Notes: generated by a model not told the origin, from the letters alone. DNA of 7,530 nt from Subdoligranulum variabile (GCA_003343905.1 QAKI01000021.1:1-7530), one strand, 5' to 3'; numbered from the stretch's first letter, positions 1 through 6,196 are shown. Translations and numbers: made by a program.

Positions 1-454
1 GAACCTGTACGATTACCCCTGCAACATCTTCGTTGCCGGCTTCATCGGCAGCCCGCAGATGAACTTCCTGGACGGCACCCTGAACAAGAGCGGCGACCAG
101 TACACCGTTGACCTGGCCGGCACCACCATCCCGCTGCCCAAGGAAAAGACGGCGGACGGCAAGCTGGACGCTTACGTCGGCAAGACCCTGAAGGTCGGCA
201 TCCGTCCTGAGGACATCAAGGACGACGAGGAATTCCTGGCCAAGCATCCCAACAGCCATATCGAGGCTGAGGTCGAAGTCTCCGAGCTGATGGGCGCCGA
301 GATCTACCTCTACCTGACCTACAAGGGCCAGAACCTCATGGCGCGCGTGGCTCCCACTTCCAAGTCCCGCCGTGGCGACAAGATCGTGGTCGCGATGGAT
401 ACGAACAAGATCCACCTGTTCGATCCCGAGACCGAAAAGACGCTGCTCAACTAA
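1..454 (+). CDS. ugpC: Sugar ABC transporter ATP-binding protein, MsmX/UgpC type (3' end only)
   Basis: This is the C-terminal ~150 residues of the cytoplasmic ATPase that powers carbohydrate ABC importers. The reading frame is open from base 2, so the gene begins outside the window; the internal ATG at 59 is not the start. Seen: an N-terminal stretch reading LYDYP then FVAGFIGSPQMNF, the usual join between the nucleotide-binding domain and the regulatory domain in MsmX/UgpC/MalK proteins. It is followed by a TOBE/OB-fold region containing VGIRPEDI and ending LFDPET. Walker A, Walker B and signature motifs would lie upstream and cannot be checked. In Firmicutes such an ATPase often serves several sugar importers whose operons lack their own ATPase (MsmX of Bacillus subtilis is the known case); whether that holds here is inference. 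The msmX and ugpC names are used interchangeably for this family. A strong terminator follows 17 bases after the stop. Confidence 0.93.
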   Translation, partial: NLYDYPCNIFVAGFIGSPQMNFLDGTLNKSGDQYTVDLAGTTIPLPKEKTADGKLDAYVGKTLKVGIRPEDIKDDEEFLAKHPNSHIEAEVEVSELMGAEIYLYLTYKGQNLMARVAPTSKSRRGDKIVVAMDTNKIHLFDPETEKTLLN

Positions 455-469
455 TTGAGTTTGCATCCC

Positions 470-503
470 AAGGCGGTTCCGCATGGCGGAACCGCCTTTT
501 TTG
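470..503 (+). terminator. Rho-independent terminator after the ABC ATPase gene
   Basis: A perfect 11-bp GC-rich stem (472-482 with 486-496) has a 3-base ATG loop. It is extended to 13 bp by AA at 470-471 pairing with TT at 497-498, and followed by six T residues (497-502). It lies just after the stop codon at 452-454, so it should end the ATPase transcript and insulate the PTS gene. Confidence 0.93.
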
Positions 504-517
504 TTATAAATCGCGGT

Positions 518-537
518 AAAAGGGGTGTACCCCTTTT
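518..537. promoter_or_regulatory. Near-perfect dyad upstream of the PTS gene
   Basis: AAAAGGGGTGTACCCCTTTT is an inverted repeat with 9-base arms around a central GT. In RNA it would give an 8-bp stem with a TGTA loop. It lies between the preceding terminator and the PTS ribosome-binding site, 27 bases before the start codon. It could be an operator or a leader hairpin. It is a poor terminator because only four T residues follow, and they belong to the stem. The regulator, if any, is unknown. Confidence 0.4.
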
Positions 538-564
538 CATCCATTTGGGAAGGAGAAGCCCCCC

Positions 565-2439
565 ATGCACATAACGGATCTGTTGCAGCCCGGTTGTGTG
601 GCGCTGCGCCGCAGCGCGCATTCTATGCAGGAGGCGATCCGCCAACTGGCGGAACTGCTGGCAAACAGCGGCTGCCTGAAAGACGCCGCCGCGTTTGAAG
701 CCGATGTGCAGCAGCGGGAAGCCCAGGGCAGCACCTGTGTGGGCGGCGGGCTGGCGATCCCGCACGCCAAAAGCGCGGCGGTGAACAGCCCGGCGCTGGC
801 AGCCCTGACGCTGGACCCGCCGCTGGAGTGCGCCACGCCGGACGGCGAGCCGGTGCGGATGCTGTTCCTGATCGCCGCGCCGGAACACGCCAACGACCTG
901 CATGTAAAGGTTTTGGCCGAATTGGCCGGGCTGCTGATGGACCGGGATTTTTGCGCGCAACTGCTGCAAAGCCCCGCGCCGGAGGATTTCTGCCGCCGCA
1001 TTGCGGAACGGGAAGGTGCCGGGGACGCGGCCGCCGCGCCGCCGCAGCCGGAACACTGCCGCTTTGTGGCGGTCACCGCCTGCCCGGCGGGGCTGGCGCA
1101 TACCTATCTGGCGGCGGAAGCACTGCAAAAGGCGGCGCGGGCGCGCGGCGTCACGCTGAAAGTGGAAACGAACGGCGCTGCGGGCGTCGGGGACCCCCTG
1201 ACGGAGGAGGACATCCGCGGCGCGGACTGCGTCATCGTGGCGGCGGACCGGGCGGTGTCCACGGCCCGCTTTGTGGGCAAGCGGCTGGTGTCGGTCTCGG
1301 CACGGCAGGCGCTGCGGGACCCGGACGGCGTGCTGGACCGCGCCGCGCAGGGCAGCGCGCCGGTCTGCCGGGGCGACGATGCCGCGCACGCCTGGGACTG
1401 GGCTGCGCTTGGCAAGGAGGGCTACCGCCACCTGATGAGCGGCATCACCCATATGCTGCCCTTTGTGGTGGCGGGCGGCGTGCTCATCGCCTTTGCGCTG
1501 CTGTTCGGCAAGCTGGGCCTGTCGGGAACGCTGGCCGATATGATGAACACGGTGGGCCGGGCGGCCATTGCGCTGATGTACCCGGTGCTGGCGGCCTTTA
1601 TCGCCTACAGCATCGGGGACCTGCCCGCCTTTATGCCCGGCCTGATGGGCGGGTATCTGGCCCAGATGGGGGCCACCACCGTGGCCCCGCAGGACGAATG
1701 GGTGTCCAGCGGGTTCTGGGGGGCGCTGGTGGCGGGCTTTGCCGCCGGGCTGTTGGTGCGGCTGCTCAACCGGCTGGGCAAACGGCTGCCCGCCGGGCTG
1801 GACCAGGTGCGCGCCAGCCTGCTGACCCCGGTTTTCAGCCTGCTGGGCGTGGGCGCGCTGATGGTGCTGGTAGTCAACCCGCCGCTGGGGCAGTTCAATG
1901 TCTGGCTCATGACCCTGCTGGAAACCATGCAGGGCGGCAGCCGTCTGGTGCTGGGCGCACTGTTGGGCGCGCTGATGGCGACCGACTACGGCGGCCCCAT
2001 CAATAAGGCGGCTTACCTGACCGGCACGCTGGCGCTGGTGGACGAACAGATGGACGTGATGGCGGCGGTCATGGTGGGCGGCATGGTGCCGCCGGTGGGC
2101 GTGGCGCTGAGCTGCCTGCTTTTCCCCAGCCGCTACACCGAAGCGGAGCGCCGCACCGCGCCCCAAAACCTGCTGATGGGCGCGTCCTTTGTGACCGAAG
2201 GCGCGCTGCCCTTTGCCCTGCGGGACCCGCTGCGCGTGGCGCCTGCCTGTATGCTGGGCAGCGGGCTGGCGGGGTTCCTGGCCGTGCTGCTGCGCTGCGG
2301 CTGCCCGGCGCCCCACGGCGGCATTTTTCTGATCGCCGTGATCCAAAATCCTCTGGGCTTTCTGTTGGCATGGGCGGCCGGTTCGCTGCTGACTGCCGCC
2401 GTGCTCGGTGCGCTGAAAAAGCCGCTGCCCAGGGAATAG
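565..2439 (+). CDS. fruA: PTS fructose-family permease, EIIABC fusion
   Basis: This 624-residue protein should import a sugar, most likely fructose, across the membrane and phosphorylate it with phosphate relayed from PEP through EI and HPr. Domains seen: EIIA at about 1-150, with GGLAIPHAKS and its phosphorylated His67; EIIB at about 165-250, with VTACPAGLAHTYLAAEAL and its phosphorylated Cys173; EIIC at about 285-620, a membrane domain of several helices with MATDYGGPINKAAY (471-484) and SFVTEGALPF (541-550), both typical of fructose-type EIIC. Length matches usual FruA EIIABC fusions (~620-650). AAGGAG at 550-555, nine bases before the ATG, supports the start. All key residues are present, so it should be active. 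It has its own terminator, and no 1-phosphofructokinase or DeoR-type regulator lies adjacent, unlike the classical fruRKA operon. Fructose specificity is therefore inferred from family alone; a mannose- or mannosylglycerate-type substrate is possible. Confidence 0.92.
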   Translation: MHITDLLQPGCVALRRSAHSMQEAIRQLAELLANSGCLKDAAAFEADVQQREAQGSTCVGGGLAIPHAKSAAVNSPALAALTLDPPLECATPDGEPVRMLFLIAAPEHANDLHVKVLAELAGLLMDRDFCAQLLQSPAPEDFCRRIAEREGAGDAAAAPPQPEHCRFVAVTACPAGLAHTYLAAEALQKAARARGVTLKVETNGAAGVGDPLTEEDIRGADCVIVAADRAVSTARFVGKRLVSVSARQALRDPDGVLDRAAQGSAPVCRGDDAAHAWDWAALGKEGYRHLMSGITHMLPFVVAGGVLIAFALLFGKLGLSGTLADMMNTVGRAAIALMYPVLAAFIAYSIGDLPAFMPGLMGGYLAQMGATTVAPQDEWVSSGFWGALVAGFAAGLLVRLLNRLGKRLPAGLDQVRASLLTPVFSLLGVGALMVLVVNPPLGQFNVWLMTLLETMQGGSRLVLGALLGALMATDYGGPINKAAYLTGTLALVDEQMDVMAAVMVGGMVPPVGVALSCLLFPSRYTEAERRTAPQNLLMGASFVTEGALPFALRDPLRVAPACMLGSGLAGFLAVLLRCGCPAPHGGIFLIAVIQNPLGFLLAWAAGSLLTAAVLGALKKPLPRE

Positions 2440-2449
2440 AAGCAGACCT

Positions 2450-2476
2450 AAGCAGTCCGTTCCGGGCTGCTTTTTT
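2450..2476 (+). terminator. Rho-independent terminator after the PTS gene
   Basis: A 9-bp stem (2451-2459 with 2463-2471), with one G-U pair and a TTC loop, is followed by a T run (2471-2476). A2450-T2472 can extend it. It starts 11 bases after the PTS stop. Only 35 bases separate it from the next gene, so it may also limit read-through into the tandem gene pair. Confidence 0.87.
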
Positions 2477-2498
2477 GCTATACGCCGGAAAGAAAAAA

Positions 2499-4108
2499 GG
2501 AGGGTACAGCGATGCTCACACTGATGCCTATTTGTCAGGAAGCGAGGGACTATATAGAAGAACAGTTGCTCCTGCGCGGGTTTGACAAGCGCGGCAAATT
2601 GTTTGTCCGCCGCAGCGGGCCTATTGTGGCGACGGTGTACCCGCGCTGGGAGCATGGCGCTGTGGAAGACTATAGGATAGGGGTTCATCCACTTTGGTTT
2701 TGCCCAGACAAGATTTTTCTTTTGCGTGAAGGTGCAGGAAGCGAAGACTGGCAAATCGTCGCAAGACGTATAGCGGTTGGAGCGATAGCTTCCCCTACAC
2801 CGGAATATCCATTCCGTAATGTGACAACCGTTTCTTATCCTACATTAATCGCCAATTTTAATGGAGTTTCAATGAGTCCTTTGAATTGGGAGCAGTTGCG
2901 CGACATTCTGGATTGTACTCTTCTGGCACCTTTGGATTTCCGAGCAACATACAAAGGTGAGAAATCCTGTGCTGAATATATAAGGGACACCCGCTATTTC
3001 TTTAACGTGCGCTATTTCCTGATGTATGAAAAGAATCTCTCCGACTTGCGAGAGGATTTGCTGATGGAAGAAAAAGTTCGCTCCGAATGTATCCAGCAAT
3101 ATGGGGAGTACCCGGATATGTATGAAAAAAAGTATCAGCAAGCCTTGCAGATTCTCCAAGCCGCAGAAAAGGGCGACTGGGGTCCCGCGGAACGGCTTTT
3201 GGCCGAAAAAAGCGCGGGCGGGCTGGCCCTGCTCAAACGCTACCATATCGAGGACAAAGGCCCCTACCCGAAGGAGTTCGCCCGCCTGCGCTATGATGAT
3301 TGATGGAGGGGACAGCGATGCTTACACTCAACCCACTTTGCCAAGAAGGTCTTGATTATGTAGAGGAACAGCTCTTTCTGCGTGGCTTTGAAACACGTGG
3401 CAAACTTTTTGTCCGTCGCAGTGGTCCTATCGTCTCTACAGTGTACCCGCGTTTGGAATGTGGGGAGGTAGAAGACTATTGGGTAGGAAATTATCCACTT
3501 TGGTTTTGTCCCGACAAAATCGCTTCACTGCGGAATAGTAATGACTCTATAAGTTGGCATTATGTCGCTGGCCGCGTGGCAATTGGGGCGGTTTCTGTTC
3601 CATCACCAGAATTTCCTTTTCGCCCGATAACAAAAATACCCTATCGGGCAGTGGAGTTCCTTTTGAACCGATTTCCGCTGGATTCCTCGTGTTGGGAGGC
3701 TTTACAAGAAATTCTAGACGGTACTCTTTTGGCACCGATAGATTTTTGGGCGACATATGAAGGAGCGAAGGCCTACGCCGAATATATAAGGGACACCTAC
3801 TATTTCTTTAACGTGCGCTATTTTCCGATGTATGAGAAAAATTTGCCTGACCTACAGGCAGATGTGAAGATGGAACAGAATTTCCGGGAGAAACTCATAC
3901 AACAGCATGGAAAATATCCACAACAAAGGGAAGGTAAATATCAGCAAGCCTTGCAGATTCTCCAAGTTGCTGAAAATGGCGACTGGGGCCCTGCGGAGCG
4001 GCTTTTGGCCGAGATGAGCGCGGGCGGGCTGGCCCTGCTCAAACGCTACCATATCGAGGACAAAGGCCCCTACCCGAAGGAGTTTGCCCGCCTGCGCTAT
4101 GACCAGTA
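2499..4108 (+). repeat. Tandem duplication, 806-bp period (two copies)
   Basis: Copy 1 (about 2499-3302) and copy 2 (about 3305-4108) are offset by exactly 806 bases throughout. The repeat begins at the ribosome-binding site (GGAGGG, then [T/G]ACAGCGATG) and runs to the stop codons, so each unit carries its own translation signal. Nucleotide identity is uneven: 3211-3296 and 4017-4102 differ at a single base, while the region coding for residues 101-130 is barely alignable. Confidence 0.9.
2512..3303 (+). CDS. Protein of unknown function, tandem paralogue copy 1
   Basis: I do not recognise this 263-residue family. It has no signal peptide or membrane segment, so it is probably cytoplasmic. 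Seen: an N-terminal block with ICQEARDYIEEQLLLRGF and RGKLFVRRSGPIV, a conserved LWFCPDKI, a variable middle (about 101-130), then AEYIRDT, YFFNVRYF and MYEKNL. A charged helical stretch (about 178-222) follows, with a highly conserved tail, GDWGPAERLLAE to the end. The start is fixed by AAAGGAGGG (2496-2504), seven bases before the ATG, and by the matching start of copy 2. The body is AT-rich compared with neighbours (about 37% GC over 2821-2880 by hand count), but the tail is about 68% GC (3181-3240). No convincing promoter fits in the 35 bases after the PTS terminator, so expression may depend on read-through. An immunity-like or other accessory role is only a guess. Confidence 0.88.
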   Translation: MLTLMPICQEARDYIEEQLLLRGFDKRGKLFVRRSGPIVATVYPRWEHGAVEDYRIGVHPLWFCPDKIFLLREGAGSEDWQIVARRIAVGAIASPTPEYPFRNVTTVSYPTLIANFNGVSMSPLNWEQLRDILDCTLLAPLDFRATYKGEKSCAEYIRDTRYFFNVRYFLMYEKNLSDLREDLLMEEKVRSECIQQYGEYPDMYEKKYQQALQILQAAEKGDWGPAERLLAEKSAGGLALLKRYHIEDKGPYPKEFARLRYDD

Positions 4109-4109
4109 A
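3318..4109 (+). CDS. Protein of unknown function, tandem paralogue copy 2
   Basis: This is a second 263-residue member of the same unrecognised family. It aligns to copy 1 without gaps at about 176/263 identical residues (hand count). Shared blocks: residues 22-39 (RGF, RGKLFVRRSGPIV), LWFCPDKI, ILDxTLLAP, AEYIRDT, YFFNVRYF, MYEKNL and the last 43 residues (41 identical). Residues 101-130 match at only about 8 of 30. The ATG at 3318 is chosen because GGAGGG (3305-3310) sits seven bases upstream, exactly as in copy 1, and the proteins then start identically (MLTL). A TTG at 3300, overlapping the previous stop, is less likely. The ribosome-binding site abuts the stop of copy 1, so the two are probably cotranscribed and translationally coupled. 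The gene ends 17 bases from the convergent spoIID stop, with no terminator visible between them. Confidence 0.88.
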   Translation: MLTLNPLCQEGLDYVEEQLFLRGFETRGKLFVRRSGPIVSTVYPRLECGEVEDYWVGNYPLWFCPDKIASLRNSNDSISWHYVAGRVAIGAVSVPSPEFPFRPITKIPYRAVEFLLNRFPLDSSCWEALQEILDGTLLAPIDFWATYEGAKAYAEYIRDTYYFFNVRYFPMYEKNLPDLQADVKMEQNFREKLIQQHGKYPQQREGKYQQALQILQVAENGDWGPAERLLAEMSAGGLALLKRYHIEDKGPYPKEFARLRYDQ

Positions 4110-4126
4110 AGCGTGGCCCGCAGCAA

Positions 4127-5134
4127 TCAACCCTCTTCTTCCACCGTACAGCCGGGGAAGTAGTAGGTCAAAATCTCCTGCCAGTTTGCGCCGCCCTCGG
4201 CCATGGCTTTGGCCCCGTACTGGCTCAGCCCCACGCCGTGGCCGTAGCCGCGCGTAGTCAGAATGAACGCATCCCCGTCATACGTCACCGCAAAACAGGC
4301 CGACCGCAGTGAAAACGCGCTGCGCAGCCGCAGCCCGCTGAAACTCTGCCCACACACTTCCATCTGCGCCACATACCCGGCGTCATCCCACTCGGCTGCG
4401 CCGAACCACGCGCCGGGGTCGCCCTCGGGCGTCAGCCCCAGGGATTGCAGCATGGCGGTCATCTGCGGCACGCTGTATGTCACCGATACCTCATACTCCG
4501 GCACCGTGGCGTCCCAGGGGGAATCCACCCCCTGTAAGTACGGCAGCGCGGTCAGCCATACGTTCTGGCTGGCCTCGGTATGCCCGGCGCTGATGCTGTG
4601 GTAACAGGCGGCGGCCGGGGCGCCGTCGTAGCACAGCAGCGCGCCGGCTACGTCACGGGCAAGGTCCTGCAAATGGCTGTAATACCGGGTAAAATCGTCG
4701 CCCCACCGGCTGCGCAGCACCTCGGCGCTGGTCCAGCCCGCGCACAGCGCGCTGTTCACCTGCATGGGGTCGTCCCCCAAAGCGAGCGCATAACTGTGGC
4801 TGGCGACCATCTGCGCCCGGATCGCGTCGTCGGGCCAGTCCGGCGGCAGTTCGCTGGCAGCCGCGCCGATCAGAAATTCCTCCACCGGGACGGTGATCTC
4901 CTCCCCGGCGGCCGCGTCGTACAGCGTCAGGGCTTCCCCGGCGTCTGTGCCGCCGGACGGCGGCGTTTCGGGCAGCGGCTGCGGCGTCGCCGCGGGCAGG
5001 GGCTCGTCCTGCGGCGCGGCGGTGGGCGCGGGCCGGGTCTGTACGGCAGGGGCGGCGGGGAACAGCAGCACCAGAAAAGGCGCGGCCGCCGCCAGCAGGG
5101 TCAGCGCCAACAGGGCGCACAGGGTCTTTCGCAC
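4127..5134 (-). CDS. spoIID: SpoIID/LytB-domain protein, probable spore-engulfment peptidoglycan hydrolase
   Basis: This 335-residue protein has an N-terminal membrane anchor (about 4-26), a Pro/Ala-rich linker (27-62) and a SpoIID/LytB domain (about 66-333). SpoIID is a lytic transglycosylase that works with SpoIIP and SpoIIM to thin septal peptidoglycan during engulfment. Seen: VEEFLIGAAASELP (84-97), with Glu95 at the position of the family's catalytic glutamate; AQMVASHSYALA, where the usual A-A-R-(T/S)-Y-A reads A-S-H-S-Y-A; ACYHSISAGHTE (176-187); and the signature GYGHGVGLSQYGAKAMA (296-312). The GTG start at 5134 is chosen because GGGAGG lies eight bases upstream and the membrane anchor begins immediately after it. 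Extending to an ATG at 5329 would add about 65 residues without hydrophobic or family character and run into the divergent gene. No murA, spoIIIAA-AH or spoIIQ neighbour is seen. A cell-wall amidase enhancer role is the alternative if the host does not sporulate. Confidence 0.9.
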   Translation of the reverse strand: MRKTLCALLALTLLAAAAPFLVLLFPAAPAVQTRPAPTAAPQDEPLPAATPQPLPETPPSGGTDAGEALTLYDAAAGEEITVPVEEFLIGAAASELPPDWPDDAIRAQMVASHSYALALGDDPMQVNSALCAGWTSAEVLRSRWGDDFTRYYSHLQDLARDVAGALLCYDGAPAAACYHSISAGHTEASQNVWLTALPYLQGVDSPWDATVPEYEVSVTYSVPQMTAMLQSLGLTPEGDPGAWFGAAEWDDAGYVAQMEVCGQSFSGLRLRSAFSLRSACFAVTYDGDAFILTTRGYGHGVGLSQYGAKAMAEGGANWQEILTYYFPGCTVEEEG

Positions 5135-5140
5135 AGGGCG

Positions 5141-5148
5141 CACCTCCC
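5141..5148 (-). promoter_or_regulatory. Ribosome-binding site fixing the spoIID GTG start
   Basis: On the minus strand the sequence reads GGGAGGTG, then eight bases from the end of GGGAGG to the GTG at 5134. This decides in favour of the short form starting with the membrane anchor. Confidence 0.75.
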
Positions 5149-5151
5149 AAC

Positions 5152-5180
5152 TTGCAATTTGCCCGGCGGGGCGGTACAAT
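5152..5180 (+). promoter_or_regulatory. Sigma-A-type promoter for the membrane protein gene
   Basis: TTGCAA (5152-5157), a 17-base spacer, then TACAAT (5175-5180). The -10 matches the vegetative consensus at 5 of 6 and the -35 at 4 of 6, with ideal spacing. Transcription would start near 5187, about 77 bases before the ATG at 5264. The -35 lies next to the spoIID ribosome-binding site on the other strand, so the two divergent transcripts overlap. Confidence 0.6.
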
Positions 5181-5210
5181 AAACGCAGAACATCCGCACG
5201 GGCCTGTCCT

Positions 5211-5240
5211 ACTGTATGCAGGCGGCCCGGACCGATAGAC
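5211..5240 (-). promoter_or_regulatory. Candidate sigma-E-type promoter for spoIID
   Basis: On the minus strand, GTCTATC (5234-5240), 15 bases, then CATACAGT (5211-5218). The known Bacillus sigma-E pattern is roughly G[T/G]ATATT, 13-15 bases, CATACA[A/C]T. The -10 matches 7 of 8 and the -35 matches 5 of 7. It would give a leader of about 70 bases before the GTG at 5134, and mother-cell sigma-E control is what is known for spoIID. The match is by eye only. Confidence 0.45.
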
Positions 5241-5263
5241 CAACCCGGAAATGAGGAAACAAG

Positions 5264-6079
5264 ATGAAACCAAAACGCCCCCACGGCGTGCTGCTGCTTT
5301 TGCTGGGCCTTGCGCTGGCCGGGCTGCACACGGCCGACCTGATGCTTTGGACCGACCCCTATACGGGTTTTGCCCAGCAGGGGCCGGTCTGGGCCCGGTA
5401 TCTGGTGTGGGGGGCGGCGTTGCTGCTGCCCTACCTGCCCGCCCGCCGCGCCGCGCCCCAGCCCGCCGCCCTGGCGGACCGCTGCCCGGCGCTGGGGGCC
5501 TGTCTGCTGCTGGCCGGGGGTCTGCTGGCCGCGGGCGCTGTGGTGGTGCTGGCGGCGCTGCTGCCCACCGGGGCCGCCGCCCTGCCTGCCAGCGTATGGG
5601 CCGACGCGGTGCTGCCGCTGCTGGCCGGGCTGTGGCTGGTGTGGTACGGCATCCGCGCCTTTATGGGGTACGGCATCCGGCGCGAACGCCTGGGCCGCCC
5701 GCTGCTGGCCGTGGTGCTGCCGCTGTGCGCTTTGTGGCGGCTGGTGTGGCGGTTCCAGTTCGTGCCCGCGTCGCTGGCGCGGCTGCCCTGCACGCTACGG
5801 GTACTCAGCGCCGTGGCGGCGCTGCTGTTCGCGGTGGTGCTGCTCAAGGTGTTTCTGGTGCCGGGCTTTGCCTGCGGCCATACGCTGTATGCGGCGGGGG
5901 CGGGGTGCTTCCTGCTGTGTACCGGGCTGGAACTGCCCCAGACCTTGTGGGAGGCCGCCGGCGGCCTTTTGACGCTGCCGGACCTGCTTTCCGGCCTGGG
6001 GTGGGCGGCTTTCGGCGTGGGGGGCCTTGTGTGCGCCTGGGCGGCCTGCGGACCCGACACGACCGAAGAAACAGCCTGA
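5264..6079 (+). CDS. Polytopic membrane protein of unknown function
   Basis: This 271-residue, very hydrophobic protein has about seven or eight predicted membrane segments by eye (roughly 8-28, 43-59, 77-100, 111-134, 146-162, 178-200, 205-223 and 241-263). The N-terminus is short and basic (MKPKRPHG). Arg clusters between segments (RRAAPQ near 61, RRERLGR near 139) suggest cytoplasmic loops. No family motif is recognised, and no transport, enzymatic or signalling residues stand out. GAGG at 5253-5256, seven bases before the ATG, supports the start. It is transcribed divergently from spoIID, from a sigma-A-like promoter at 5152-5180, and ends at a strong hairpin terminator shared with the opposing gene. 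Very high GC makes other frames look open across it, but only this frame combines a start, a ribosome-binding site and coherent membrane segments. Confidence 0.78.
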   Translation: MKPKRPHGVLLLLLGLALAGLHTADLMLWTDPYTGFAQQGPVWARYLVWGAALLLPYLPARRAAPQPAALADRCPALGACLLLAGGLLAAGAVVVLAALLPTGAAALPASVWADAVLPLLAGLWLVWYGIRAFMGYGIRRERLGRPLLAVVLPLCALWRLVWRFQFVPASLARLPCTLRVLSAVAALLFAVVLLKVFLVPGFACGHTLYAAGAGCFLLCTGLELPQTLWEAAGGLLTLPDLLSGLGWAAFGVGGLVCAWAACGPDTTEETA

Positions 6080-6095
6080 ACCGAAAAAACGCAAT

Positions 6096-6136
6096 AAAAT
6101 TTTGCGGCAAGCGTGTGGCTTGCCGCAAAATTTTTT
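6096..6136. terminator. Strong, probably bidirectional terminator between convergent genes
   Basis: A perfect 17-bp stem (6096-6112 with 6118-6134) with a 5-base loop. The inner part is GC-rich (GCGGCAAGC) and the outer part is AAAATTTT, so a U-rich tail follows the stem on both strands (T run 6131-6136 on plus; TTTTATT on minus). It starts 17 bases after the membrane-protein stop and lies 60 bases beyond the stop of the minus-strand gene at 6197. Confidence 0.92.
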
Positions 6137-6196
6137 GTATGGTCCATGCCTGCCGGGAAAGTTTCGGGGCTTTTTTGCAGGCCGCGGGCGCCGGGG

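Noticed and set aside
59..454. ATG at 59 as the start of a small protein
   Set aside because: The frame is open to the left edge and the upstream residues continue the ABC ATPase sequence; it is an internal methionine.
504..510. TTATAAA as a -10 box for the PTS gene
   Set aside because: No acceptable -35 at the proper distance; that position falls in the upstream terminator stem.
518..537. Second terminator before the PTS gene
   Set aside because: The T residues are part of the stem and no T run follows, so it was listed only as a dyad.
828..2006. 392-codon plus-strand frame inside the PTS gene
   Set aside because: Gly/Arg/Ala-rich low-complexity translation, no ribosome-binding site, entirely within the real gene.
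451..2754. 767-codon open frame on the minus strand opposite the PTS gene
   Set aside because: It is antisense to a gene with all EIIABC motifs; its product is rich in His, Gln, Arg and Ala without domains, as expected from a GC-rich shadow frame.
3300..3317. TTG start for copy 2 of the tandem genes
   Set aside because: It overlaps the previous stop, and the ATG at 3318 has the same ribosome-binding site spacing and N-terminus as copy 1.
5135..5329. Longer spoIID starting at an ATG at 5329
   Set aside because: It would put ~65 non-hydrophobic residues before the membrane anchor, overlap the divergent gene start, and ignore the good GGGAGG before the GTG.
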